A stretch of DNA of 36,728 nucleotides from Caenispirillum bisanense. GTDB lineage: Bacteria > Pseudomonadota > Alphaproteobacteria > Rhodospirillales > Rhodospirillaceae. Below, in pieces: positions 16,142 to 24,496 of this stretch. The notes under the pieces were generated by a model, which saw only the letters and a list, made by a program, of their open reading frames with translations, was not told the DNA's origin and ran no database searches. The position numbers and the translations under genes were made by a program. Every line of letters starts with the position of its first letter. Within the stretch, counting starts at the first letter, position 1. Where the stretch lies: NCBI GenBank assembly GCA_945906455.1, contig CAMDRB010000008.1, positions 1 through 36,728 of the forward strand. Direction: 5' to 3'.

Positions 16142-17386
16142 CTAGCCGTTCATGAAACCGAGCGGGCTGTAATTGAGTTTCGGGAAGACCGCCGAAAGAT
16201 TCTTCTCGGCGTGGCGTGTCGCCAGGATTTCGCCGAGGACCTGGCGGTAGTCGGTGGTCACCGTCAGGTCACCGGTGGTGAGTTGGGTCGGCGCCAGACC
16301 CGGCCATGTGCCGTAGATCTTGCCGCCCTTGACGTTGCCGCTCAGAACCAACATGCCCGAGGCCGAGCCGTGGTCGGTGCCCTGACTGGCGTTTTCCCGC
16401 AGGCGTCGGCCGAACTCGGTCATGGTGACCAGAGTAATGCGATCCTGATAGGCGGCCATGTCCTTCCAGAAGGCGGCGATGGCGCGCGAGAATTCAGTAG
16501 TACGCGTGTTGAATTCGCCGACCAGGGCGTTGTGCATGTCCCACCCGCCGAAATCCACGGTCGCGATGTCGACGCCGACGTTCATCTTGATGAGCTTGCC
16601 GAGCGAGCGCAATGAACTCGATAGGCTGCCGCCGGTGTAGCCGGCCTGGGCGGAATTATCCGTAATGGTCCTCAGGCCCAGCTGCACGCTGGCCACGGCG
16701 TCGAGCGTGCGGGTCGCGACCTTCTGATAGGTCGAGGTGCCGCTGTTGATAGCGCGGATAACGTTGGCGTTGGTTGTGCCGCCACTGACGTTGAAGTTGG
16801 ACGCGTCGCCGATGGCAATGGCGCCGGCTTGGCCGAGCAGCGAAACCGGATTGGTCGAACTGGACGCGATCGTGGAAAGTCCCATCGCACCAGCACCGGC
16901 GGAGGCCATGTGGCGTGTCAGCCAGCCGGAATTCGGCTTCGCTCCGGCGCCGGACGCGCCCTTTTCCATCAGGTCCATGCAGATAAAATGGCTGCGATCG
17001 GTGGTGTGGATGCCGACGGCGTGAATGAACGCGAGATCGCCGGCGTCGTAGAGCGACTTCAGCTCGGGCGCGACGGCCGGCAAAAAGAAATCGGTTCCAT
17101 CGAGGGAGCCCAGGCCGATGGCAGGGGTGTTGCCGGTGGGCTGCAGGCGGATGCTGGGGCGGGCGGCGATGTAGCTAGGATCGCCGGCGGGCGAAAGCAT
17201 TTGCAGCCAATCGCAGGCGCCGCGTTGGAACAAGACGATCAGGATGTCGCGTCCCGGCGCGGCATCGGCGGCGAATGAAACGCTGAGGCCCGGGCCGACG
17301 GCGGCCAGCGCCGCTCCGGCCGAGGCGCCGGCCAGGAGATTGCGTCGGGAAACGCTGTTCTGTGAAAATTTGGACGTCATGTTCAT
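16142..17386 (-). CDS. DUF1501 family Tat-exported protein
   Basis: A 414-residue protein of the DUF1501 family, which has an alkaline phosphatase/sulfatase-like fold but no settled function. The N-terminus carries a twin-arginine signal, SRRNLLAGASAGAALAAVGPG, with a likely cleavage near SFAADA (about 39-42). The body shows family landmarks: LIVLFQRGACDWLQM, HAVGIHTTDRSHFICMDLMEKG, FGGWDMHN, and VTMTEFGRRLRENASQGTDHGSASGM near the end. GAGGAG eight bases ahead of ATG 17386 supports the start. It sits between two DUF1800 genes (23-bp and 40-bp gaps). DUF1800/DUF1501 pairing is widespread in bacteria, so the three products probably act together. Confidence 0.9.
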   Translation of the reverse strand: MNMTSKFSQNSVSRRNLLAGASAGAALAAVGPGLSVSFAADAAPGRDILIVLFQRGACDWLQMLSPAGDPSYIAARPSIRLQPTGNTPAIGLGSLDGTDFFLPAVAPELKSLYDAGDLAFIHAVGIHTTDRSHFICMDLMEKGASGAGAKPNSGWLTRHMASAGAGAMGLSTIASSSTNPVSLLGQAGAIAIGDASNFNVSGGTTNANVIRAINSGTSTYQKVATRTLDAVASVQLGLRTITDNSAQAGYTGGSLSSSLRSLGKLIKMNVGVDIATVDFGGWDMHNALVGEFNTRTTEFSRAIAAFWKDMAAYQDRITLVTMTEFGRRLRENASQGTDHGSASGMLVLSGNVKGGKIYGTWPGLAPTQLTTGDLTVTTDYRQVLGEILATRHAEKNLSAVFPKLNYSPLGFMNG

Positions 17387-17409
17387 AAGTCCGGCTCCTC
17401 GGGCCCCTT

Positions 17410-19011
17410 CTAACGCAGTGTAAACTCTTCCGCCGTCGCGATCAAGCTGACCAATCGGCGGTAGGCGATCTCGATTGCTAGAGTATTGTTACTTCTCAAT
17501 GTGTTAGGTACGCCGAGCGAGGTGCCCTGATCGGTGATCAGCACATTCATGGCGGCAGGTGATAGCTGCGCGCCGATCATCCGCCCGACCCAATACTCGA
17601 CAACGCCCGTGGCCGACGCCGTAGCGCTTAACGGGGTCTGGTTGGCGAGCGTTGTCGTGATGGCCCGATAGCTCGGCAACTGCAGCAAATTGTTCCATGT
17701 GGCAATGGTTGAGCCGGTGGCCAACCAGTAACTGTTGGCATCGGGCCGGCCATCGGGGGCTTGCCAGGCGAACAAGCCGTCGTTCAACGGATCGAGCAGG
17801 GTATTCATATTGGTCATGGCGTTGACGACCATATCGGTGGTGCGGGCGAGCGCGATCAGGCGTTCGTATGGGCGGCGCACCTTTGCTACCGGCGCCGTCA
17901 TCGCCTCGTCACCGTCGAGAAGGATGGCCCGCAAGACACGGGCGATCTGGTCAGGGGCCGTCTGGTTCGCCTTCCAGGCGTTCACGGCGCGATCGATCAC
18001 GGCCTGTGGCGGCGTGTCGCCGAAGATGCGCCTGGCGAGCTTACCGCAAATGAAGTCGGCGGTAGCCGCATGATAGGCGAGGATGTCGATGAGCTTGCGC
18101 CCTTGGGCCATAGGCGCGGTCAGCGGCGCTATGAATTCGCCCATGAATATGCCGGCCTGGAGATTGTGCTGGGGGCTGTTGTATAGAAACTCTCCGGTCG
18201 AGGCGATTTGGACACCGCCGACGCGCTGGCCGTACTGAACGGTCCAGCCCGACAACGCGCGCGACGCCTGGACTATGTCCTGATCGGCGAACCCGACCGA
18301 GATTCCATCGGCGCCCTTCGGGATATTGGCTGCGGCCGTGGTGCCGTCGTAAGCGCCGCCGCCAAGCGTATGCAGCTCCATGATTTCGCGCGCATAGTTC
18401 TCGTTAGGCGTGGTCGCGTTGCTGACCCAGTTGTCGAGATATATCAGCATCGACGACGCCGTGGCATTGGCTTCCAGCATGGTGCGGAAATTGCCGAAGA
18501 CATGCGGGCGGATGGCGGTGCGGTCGTAGACCGGCAGCAGCGCGGTCGCCAGCTCGTTTTCGTTTTTGCCGATGTTGAAATGGTTGTGATAGAAATCCGT
18601 CATGAATTCCCGAAGCTGATATTTGCTGTGGGTGTTGCGAATCCAGGTAGCCGCCGCGAGTTCCTGTCGGATGCGCGTGCGCTCGCTGAACGCAATCGAT
18701 TGGCCGGCCTTGGTGGCGATATTCCACAGCACCGGTGTCTCGGCATTGAGGTAATTGAGCGGCCGGTCTTCATTGACGGCGGCCCAGATCCCCTGGCTCA
18801 TGCCTGGGGCCGGCGCCGGGTACTCAATGTGCAGAATCTGTGCTTTGAGATGGGCATCGAGCGTGGAATCGTCGCCGGGGGGCGCGGCCAGCTGATCGTT
18901 GACCCACGCCGTCCAGCCGGACGCAAGCACGCTCGCGACGTCCAGATCGCGGGCTCCGAAGGTCACGCGGTTCAGCGCGACGCGAAGCGAGTCAGGCTTA
19001 GAGGGAAGCAT
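17410..19011 (-). CDS. DUF1800 family protein (upstream copy)
   Basis: A 533-residue DUF1800 protein, first gene of the leftward DUF1800-DUF1501-DUF1800 cluster. It shares the full domain layout with the copy at 14443-16101, including NTHSKYQLREFMTDFYHNHF, LIYLDNWVSNATTPNENYA, DQDIVQASRALSGWTVQ and a common C-terminus of the form RRLVSLIAT.EEF.LR. The start is well supported: AGGAGG lies seven bases before ATG, and an in-frame TGA (19030-19032) is only six codons further up. The protein therefore has no signal peptide although its partner is exported. The copies differ most at the ends and around residues 255-285. Confidence 0.9.
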   Translation of the reverse strand: MLPSKPDSLRVALNRVTFGARDLDVASVLASGWTAWVNDQLAAPPGDDSTLDAHLKAQILHIEYPAPAPGMSQGIWAAVNEDRPLNYLNAETPVLWNIATKAGQSIAFSERTRIRQELAAATWIRNTHSKYQLREFMTDFYHNHFNIGKNENELATALLPVYDRTAIRPHVFGNFRTMLEANATASSMLIYLDNWVSNATTPNENYAREIMELHTLGGGAYDGTTAAANIPKGADGISVGFADQDIVQASRALSGWTVQYGQRVGGVQIASTGEFLYNSPQHNLQAGIFMGEFIAPLTAPMAQGRKLIDILAYHAATADFICGKLARRIFGDTPPQAVIDRAVNAWKANQTAPDQIARVLRAILLDGDEAMTAPVAKVRRPYERLIALARTTDMVVNAMTNMNTLLDPLNDGLFAWQAPDGRPDANSYWLATGSTIATWNNLLQLPSYRAITTTLANQTPLSATASATGVVEYWVGRMIGAQLSPAAMNVLITDQGTSLGVPNTLRSNNTLAIEIAYRRLVSLIATAEEFTLR

Positions 19012-19490
19012 CCTTGCCCCTCCTGAGATTCAAAACCAGGACCGAAGTGATCCGAACGCCGTACATTAAGCTATCTCCCGTGGCGAAGGTAGGCAATCTC
19101 GTCCGTATATCCTTATTGGTTCGAGGGTCTCATAGCGCAATCCATTGATGTAAAACAGTATTTCTCAAGACTTCGTTTATCCACCGGCGCCTTCAAGGCC
19201 CAGTGTCTTTGATAAACGCTTGTCGGCGACTAGGGTTGCGCGAAGATTGTCGTCCTCGTGCCCATAATGATAGGGACGGTCCGGGAAGCTCATCCCTGCG
19301 CCGGCTCCCCTTGCCGAGAGCGGAAGTCGGCTCGGGGGCTCCCCCTCGCGAATTCGCGCCCGGCGGGACGCCGACGGCGCCGCTTGGATTCCGGTGGAGA
19401 CTATTGTATCTCCCCAACAGCCCTGACCGTGGCCCCGCTGAGCAATTTACCCGCGCCCGCTCCGAACTTAGAGAAGGAAACGCAGTCCCC
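19012..19490. other. 479-bp intergenic region between divergent DUF1800 and gap genes
   Basis: This region must contain the promoters of both transcription units. The left part (about 19060-19200) is AT-richer than the right part. A CATAATGAT at about 19263-19271 could be a -10 region for gap. I found no riboswitch, terminator or credible small gene. Long open frames on both strands here have unrecognisable products and run into gap. Confidence 0.4.
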
Positions 19491-20513
19491 ATGCCAGTTC
19501 GTGTTGCCCTCAATGGCTTCGGCCGCATCGGCCGCATGGTTTTCCGCGCCATGGTGGAAGCCAAACGCTCGGATGTCGAATTTGTCGCGATCAACGATTT
19601 AGGGCCTGCCGATTCCAACGCCCACCTCTTGAAGTGGGACTCCGTCCACGGTCCGCTGCCGGCCGAGGTCTCGGTCTCCGGCGACGTCATGACGGTCGAT
19701 GGCAAAGGTGTGAAGGTCTTCAAGGAGCGCGACCCTGCCAAGCTGCCTTGGAAGGACCTGGGTATTGATATCGTCGCCGAATGCACGGGCATTTTCACGG
19801 ATAAGGCTCAGGCGCAGGTTCACCTCGGCGCCGGTGCGAAGCGGGTGTTGGTGTCAGCGCCCTCGGGCGGCGCCGACCTCACCGTGGTTTACGGCGTCAA
19901 CCACGACAAGCTGACGAAGGATCACCTGGTGGTGAGCAATGCGTCCTGCACCACCAACTGCCTCGCGCCGGTGGCCTATGTCCTGCACAGTCTCTGGGGC
20001 ATCGAGCAGGGTTATATGACGACCATCCACGCCTATACCGGCGACCAGGCCACGGTCGACACCTTGCACAAGGACCTGCGCCGCGCCCGTGCCGCCGCCA
20101 TTAGCATGATCCCGACTTCGACCGGCGCCGCCAAGGCCGTCGGCGAAGTGTTGCCGGAGTTGAAGGGCAAGCTGGATGGCTCGGCCATTCGCGTTCCCAC
20201 GCCCAATGTATCGGTGGTGGATCTGAAATGCGTGCTGAGCAAGTCCGCGACCGAGGAAGCCATCAATCAGGCGATGGTTGACGCGGCGTCGGGTAAGACC
20301 TTTAACGGCACGCTCAAGGGCGTTCTCGAAGTAAACAAACTTCCGCTGGTCTCCATCGACTTCAACCACAATCCGGCGTCGAGCACTTTCGATGCCACCC
20401 AGACCAAGGTAATGCCGGGTAATTTCGTGCGCGTGCTATCCTGGTACGACAACGAGTGGGGTTTCTCGAACCGCATGCTCGATACACTCGTGGCCATGGG
20501 CAAGCTCCTCTAG
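19491..20513 (+). CDS. gap: Glyceraldehyde-3-phosphate dehydrogenase, type I
   Basis: A 340-residue GAPDH, the glycolytic/gluconeogenic enzyme converting glyceraldehyde-3-phosphate to 1,3-bisphosphoglycerate. The Rossmann motif NGFGRIGRM (8-16), INDL after the second strand (NAD-type), catalytic Cys153 in [12 protein letters not shown], the HAYTGDQ segment and the C-terminal [13 protein letters not shown] are all present. The open frame extends 96 codons further upstream, but that part has no GAPDH homology; ATG 19491 starts the canonical [14 protein letters not shown] and is preceded by GAAGGA at a rather long distance. The gap-pgk order is usual in alphaproteobacteria, but transketolase and aldolase genes do not flank it here. 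Confidence 0.96.
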   Translation: MPVRVALNGFGRIGRMVFRAMVEAKRSDVEFVAINDLGPADSNAHLLKWDSVHGPLPAEVSVSGDVMTVDGKGVKVFKERDPAKLPWKDLGIDIVAECTGIFTDKAQAQVHLGAGAKRVLVSAPSGGADLTVVYGVNHDKLTKDHLVVSNASCTTNCLAPVAYVLHSLWGIEQGYMTTIHAYTGDQATVDTLHKDLRRARAAAISMIPTSTGAAKAVGEVLPELKGKLDGSAIRVPTPNVSVVDLKCVLSKSATEEAINQAMVDAASGKTFNGTLKGVLEVNKLPLVSIDFNHNPASSTFDATQTKVMPGNFVRVLSWYDNEWGFSNRMLDTLVAMGKLL

Positions 20514-20527
20514 TTCGATATCGCCGT

Positions 20528-21721
20528 ATGTCTTCGTTCAAGACTCAAGACCAGGCCGACGTCACGGGCAAACGCGTGTTGGTACGGGCCGACTTGAACG
20601 TGCCGGTAAAGAACGGCCGCGTGACCGACGCGACCCGCATCGAGCGCCTTGTGCCGACGATCTCCGATCTACTGAAGCGCGGCGCCAAAGTCGTGGTGCT
20701 CTCGCACTTCGACCGGCCCAAGGGAAGGCGCGTGCCCGAGATGTCGCTGCGGCCAATCGTGCCGGCACTGGCGAAAGCCCTGGGCCATCCCGTGGCCTTT
20801 GCCGATGACTGCGTCGGAGCGTCGGCGCTTACGGTCGTGAACGCGCTGCAGACGGGCGAGGTCGCCCTTCTGGAAAACCTGCGTTACCACGATGGCGAGG
20901 AAGCCAACGACCCGGTTTTCGCGCGCGCGCTGGCTGCATTGGGCGACATCTACGTCAACGATGCGTTCTCTGCCGCCCACCGCGCCCACGCTTCCATCGA
21001 AGGCCTAGCGCGCGTGCTGCCGTCTTACGCCGGGCGGCAGATGCAGGCGGAATTGGCGGCGTTGACGGCAGCATTGGTGCAGCCCAAAAAGCCAGTGATG
21101 GCGATTGTCGGCGGCTCGAAGATTTCCACCAAGCTTGATGTGCTCAACAATTTGGTGGCGAAAGTTGATGTGTTGGTGATCGGCGGCGCCATGGCCAATA
21201 CCTTCCTCAACGCGCAAGGGATCGCCGTCGGGAAATCACTGTGCGAGCGCGATCTGGCCGATACTGCGCGCGGCATTCTCGACAGTGCACGGCGCAATAA
21301 CTGCGAAATATTTCTCCCGACCGACGTCGTGGTTGCCGATGGCTTGACGGAAGGCGCCGCCACGGCGGTGTGCGCCGTTAGCGCCGTACCCGCCGATAAG
21401 TTGATCCTCGACGTCGGTCCGGCGACGGTCTTGGCGCTGAAGAGCAGGCTTACGGCTTGCAGGACATTGTTGTGGAACGGGCCGCTGGGCGCTTTCGAGG
21501 TGAAACCCTTCGACGCGGCGACGGTTGCCATCGCCCTTCACGCCGCGGCGCAGACACGGGCAGGGGCACTGGTCTCGGTGGCGGGCGGTGGCGATACCGT
21601 CGCGGCCTTGAACGCCGCGGGTGTCGTCGGCGGCCTAACCTACGTCTCGACAGCCGGTGGGGCGTTTCTCGAATGGATGGAGGGTAAGGTATTGCCGGGC
21701 GTCGCCGCGCTCGGCGGCTAA
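20528..21721 (+). CDS. pgk: Phosphoglycerate kinase
   Basis: A 397-residue PGK, transferring phosphate from 1,3-bisphosphoglycerate to ADP. Recognisable blocks: [20 protein letters not shown] at the N-terminus, [62 protein letters not shown] and the phosphate-binding [13 protein letters not shown] near the C-terminus. It starts 14 bp after gap and is surely in the same operon, though no Shine-Dalgarno is visible before ATG 20528. It converges on the DUF4743 gene, with 10 bp between stops. Confidence 0.96.
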   Translation: MSSFKTQDQADVTGKRVLVRADLNVPVKNGRVTDATRIERLVPTISDLLKRGAKVVVLSHFDRPKGRRVPEMSLRPIVPALAKALGHPVAFADDCVGASALTVVNALQTGEVALLENLRYHDGEEANDPVFARALAALGDIYVNDAFSAAHRAHASIEGLARVLPSYAGRQMQAELAALTAALVQPKKPVMAIVGGSKISTKLDVLNNLVAKVDVLVIGGAMANTFLNAQGIAVGKSLCERDLADTARGILDSARRNNCEIFLPTDVVVADGLTEGAATAVCAVSAVPADKLILDVGPATVLALKSRLTACRTLLWNGPLGAFEVKPFDAATVAIALHAAAQTRAGALVSVAGGGDTVAALNAAGVVGGLTYVSTAGGAFLEWMEGKVLPGVAALGG

Positions 21722-21731
21722 GGCCGGCAAG

Positions 21732-22616
21732 CTATTGGACGATCGCGTCCGGCCGCTCGTGCAGACCGGCGACGATACGTTCGAAATCCGGCTCATTTTC
21801 CGGCGTGATGAGACCTTGGCGAATGGCGAAGTCAATGATCACCAGATTGACGTTGAACTTAAAACGTCGCGTGGTGCGCACGATCTTCAAGGCCTTGGCC
21901 AACGGCATCAGGTCATAGCGCGAGACCTCTTCGCTCGGGCGGGGAATAGTCGATGCGGGCATGGCGAGATCGTAACAAAACAGGGTATCCGCGCGCAGCC
22001 CTTGCGGGCTTTCGAAGCTGTAGTGGATGACGCTGGCGGACCGCGCGGTGCGGGCAAGGCGCGGGGCGAGGTGGGCCTCTTCGGCGCACTCCTTGACGAG
22101 ATTTTCCATGACGCCGAGATCAGCAGTCAGTCCGCCGGCCACCATGTTGTCGAGTTTCCCAGGTTCAACGTGCAAGTCCTTCGCGCGCGTGGCGATCCAA
22201 AGCTGTGGCTGGGAGTTGTCCCGGTTGCCCGGTTTTCCAACAGCAACGCCGTTCACATGCACGCCGTAAGCGCGCAAGCCGAAGCCCGGGTTGAGGGCAC
22301 GATCGATGCGAAAGGCCGGCCGCTCGCTCCAGTGGTTTTTCACCGCATACAGCTCGCCGCGCGGGTGCGGAAAGTACCCGGTGGCGGCAAGTTCAGCCGC
22401 TATCCCGGCGACGGCGCGTGAACGTCGAGCGGGCGTATCCAAGAGCGGTCGGAAGGTTACAGCGCCCCGGGCGAGGCGGAATACGCCAGGGTGAGCCAGC
22501 ACGACGGCGGCGCGCTCGCGGGTTAACCATCCGTACTGCACACCGGCGACGGTGAAGGGGACGAACCGGCGCATATCGCGCTTGTTGCAATATTCAACTT
22601 TGTGAAGAATGCTCAT
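21732..22616 (-). CDS. DUF4743/Nudix-domain protein (Tnr3-like)
   Basis: A protein of about 294 residues. An N-terminal DUF4743 domain (HKVEYCNKRDMRRFVPFTVAGVQYGWL onward) is followed by a Nudix domain of the Tnr3/thiamine pyrophosphokinase-associated type, which in characterised relatives hydrolyses oxidised thiamine diphosphates. The Nudix box is GGLTADLGVMENLVKECAEEA, with KE for RE and His for the last Gly. Both EE glutamates of the metal site remain, so catalysis is possible. Start choice is uncertain: ATG 22616 begins at the conserved domain, but ATG 22652 or 22706 would add 12 or 30 residues. It is single, between pgk and a divergent membrane-protein gene. Confidence 0.75.
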   Translation of the reverse strand: MSILHKVEYCNKRDMRRFVPFTVAGVQYGWLTRERAAVVLAHPGVFRLARGAVTFRPLLDTPARRSRAVAGIAAELAATGYFPHPRGELYAVKNHWSERPAFRIDRALNPGFGLRAYGVHVNGVAVGKPGNRDNSQPQLWIATRAKDLHVEPGKLDNMVAGGLTADLGVMENLVKECAEEAHLAPRLARTARSASVIHYSFESPQGLRADTLFCYDLAMPASTIPRPSEEVSRYDLMPLAKALKIVRTTRRFKFNVNLVIIDFAIRQGLITPENEPDFERIVAGLHERPDAIVQ

Positions 22617-22735
22617 GAACCGAAACTCATCGACTGGGTTAGGTCCGGACATCGTCCATGGACGACATGACTCGCCTAACCTAGACTCGGGAGCGCTGTA
22701 TCGCATACCCGCCGCTTAGGTAGGGGGAAGCTGTT

Positions 22736-23455
22736 GTGAACGACTTTCTAACCCAGTTGCGCGAGCGCCTGCCATTCATTCTTGCGGTTGCCGCCACGAC
22801 GCTGTGGCTTCTGGCGGTAACGGCTTACGTCCGGATTCACGGCGGCTTCGGCGGACTCTTGGCGCTGGCGCCGCCCGACCTCGCGGTGCTGTTGGCGGCG
22901 GTAGGTTCGCCGCTTGCGGCGTTCTGGCTGATCATGGCCGTGCTGGAACAGCGCCGCGCCTTGAGGCTGTTCGCACGCCGCATCGCCGAGCTGGCCGCGC
23001 ACAACGCCCGTGGGCAAGTCCTGGAGACGCAGCGGCTGGCCTTGCACGATATGGCCTCTAGTTCTGCCCTGCTTGCGGAACGGCTGGGTGTCATGAAACG
23101 GGACGCTGCGGCCGCCGCATGGGCGCGTTACGGCGCCGGCGACGTGAATGTGTTCGTGCATTCATTCCTGAATTTTGCGGCCTCCCACCCGGATATGGCT
23201 ACGCGTATGGCGGAAGCTGTCGCGCGCGACGCCGTGGCTGGTTCCGCGCTCGCCGCCTTTGTCAGGCGCTATGAGGGCCTTATCGCATCCGAGCCCGGCG
23301 ACAAACTCGTTGCCGAGATCTTCGACGACGGTGCGCTGGGGCGCGCTTACCGGCTGTTCAAGAGCGCCGATGAGCAGGCGGCGACGTTGCTCGCGGCGGC
23401 CGCGTCGACCAGCGAGCTTTCACCGCGCTCCGAAGGCGCGGCGCCGTCGGTGTAG
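22736..23455 (+). CDS. Membrane protein of unknown function
   Basis: A 239-residue protein with two predicted membrane helices (about 13-32 and 40-68). An alanine-rich, charged helical region follows (about 70-130, EQRRALRLFARRIAELAAHNARG), possibly a coiled coil, then a mostly helical C-terminal domain. GTG 22736 is preceded by a GGGGGAAG purine tract. I do not recognise a named family. The next gene starts six bases after its stop, so the two are co-transcribed and probably work together. Confidence 0.7.
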   Translation: MNDFLTQLRERLPFILAVAATTLWLLAVTAYVRIHGGFGGLLALAPPDLAVLLAAVGSPLAAFWLIMAVLEQRRALRLFARRIAELAAHNARGQVLETQRLALHDMASSSALLAERLGVMKRDAAAAAWARYGAGDVNVFVHSFLNFAASHPDMATRMAEAVARDAVAGSALAAFVRRYEGLIASEPGDKLVAEIFDDGALGRAYRLFKSADEQAATLLAAAASTSELSPRSEGAAPSV

Positions 23456-23461
23456 ATCATC

Positions 23462-23902
23462 ATGTCCGGGTGGGGAACGCGATTGCGAGGACTTCTCGGC
23501 GGCCAGGGGAAGACGGCGCAGCAAAAACGCCCGATCTCTAGAGCCAATCCCGGCAAGACCAATAACGCGCCCTCCAACCGGGCCGAGATTCTGGCCGCGG
23601 CCATGGCGGTCCACCGCCGCGAACGCACCCAGGCTCTGGAAATTCTCGAACGCACTTTTAAGGACCTCAAGTCCAAACCGCCCAAACCCAGCGATCTTGC
23701 CGGCATGACTCGCCTTTTATCGCTGCGCCGGGCAGTGCTGAGCATTAAGGGTCATATGGCCCACGACCTCAAACGCTACAAAGTTCTCGCCGGGCTTAAG
23801 GGCTTGATCGGAGATGGCCGACCGGCGGACAAGGCAAAAGCCGAGGGCTCGCCGGCGAAGCCGGGCCAGCCGGTGCCGCCGTCGCGGGGTTCAAAGCGTT
23901 GA
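23462..23902 (+). CDS. Small basic protein of unknown function
   Basis: A 146-residue, strongly basic protein. The ends are low complexity (Gly/Gln/Lys/Pro at 1-40; Lys/Pro/Gly-rich from about 118). The helical core (about 42-112, RAEILAAAMAVHRRERTQALEILERTFKDL... and MTRLLSLRRAVLSIKGHMAHDLKRYKVLAGLKGLI) is the likely folded part. No known domain is recognised. It sits six bases after the membrane-protein gene and 144 bp before rpmB. Its charge would suit binding to nucleic acid or the ribosome, but this is speculation. Confidence 0.65.
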   Translation: MSGWGTRLRGLLGGQGKTAQQKRPISRANPGKTNNAPSNRAEILAAAMAVHRRERTQALEILERTFKDLKSKPPKPSDLAGMTRLLSLRRAVLSIKGHMAHDLKRYKVLAGLKGLIGDGRPADKAKAEGSPAKPGQPVPPSRGSKR

Positions 23903-23954
23903 GAAGACTATCATTTTAGGTCTTGTTGAGCGCTGCGTCCGGGGGCTTTAGTCC

Positions 23955-23983
23955 TTGACCCTGGCCAGGGCAGCAGGTAAAAC
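23955..23983 (+). promoter_or_regulatory. Candidate sigma-70 promoter of rpmB
   Basis: TTGACC (23955-23960) and TAAAAC (23978-23983) are separated by exactly 17 bp, upstream of rpmB with a leader of about 55 bases. The -35 is one base from consensus. Confidence 0.55.
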
Positions 23984-24046
23984 GCCGGGCTTCCTCTTGG
24001 GCTGGGCGGTAGACGCCACGCCGTTCGATCACGAAAGGATTTTGCC

Positions 24047-24340
24047 ATGGCGCGCCGTTGTGCAGCCACCGGTCGCGGTGTTCAATCCGGCAATAACGTC
24101 AGTCACGCCAACAACAAGACCCGGCGTCGGTTTCTGCCGAGCCTGCATCAGGTGACGCTGATCTCCGATGTGCTACGCCAGCGCGTGCGTCTGCGCGTCA
24201 CCAGCAACGGGCTGCGCACAATTGAAAAGCGCGGCGGCATTGATGGCTTCCTGCTCAACACGCCCAATACCAAGTTGCAGCCGAAAGCCCTGGTGATCAA
24301 GCGGCGAATCCTAAAGGCGCAGGCGAAGCTGGCGGCCTAA
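24047..24340 (+). CDS. rpmB: 50S ribosomal protein L28
   Basis: A 97-residue L28, a structural protein of the large ribosomal subunit. It has the conserved start [29 protein letters not shown] and the [24 protein letters not shown] centre. Length is normal for alphaproteobacteria, which carry a longer C-terminal tail than E. coli. AAGGA precedes ATG 24047. It has its own promoter and a strong terminator. Facing cobT-cobS across that terminator is a conserved alphaproteobacterial arrangement. Confidence 0.97.
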   Translation: MARRCAATGRGVQSGNNVSHANNKTRRRFLPSLHQVTLISDVLRQRVRLRVTSNGLRTIEKRGGIDGFLLNTPNTKLQPKALVIKRRILKAQAKLAA

Positions 24341-24367
24341 CCCCCGCCTTAGTGATGGCTAAAAAAG

Positions 24368-24393
24368 AAGCCCGCCGAATCGGCGGGCTTTTT
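24368..24393. terminator. Bidirectional rho-independent terminator between rpmB and cobT
   Basis: AAGCCCGCCG (24368-24377) and CGGCGGGCTT (24381-24390) form a perfect 10-bp stem with an AAT loop. TTT-G-CTTTT follows on the right, and a run of six A residues (24361-24366) lies on the left, giving a T-run for leftward transcripts as well. It can therefore end both rpmB and cobS-cobT messages. Confidence 0.85.
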
Positions 24394-24496
24394 GCTTTTC
24401 AGGTCGAAGTTGTGCCCACCGTCAGACCCGCCGCTTGCGCGGGCGAGGGATGGGTGACCGGAGAAATGCGGCCTTCGCCGGAGAGGCGCCGCTCGA

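Noticed and set aside
18208-19026. A 272-codon plus-strand frame opposite the upstream DUF1800 gene
   Set aside because: Antisense shadow of a well-supported gene.
19203-19490. A 96-residue N-terminal extension of GAPDH
   Set aside because: GAPDH homology begins exactly at 19491, and the extension is low in recognisable structure and Arg/Pro-rich.
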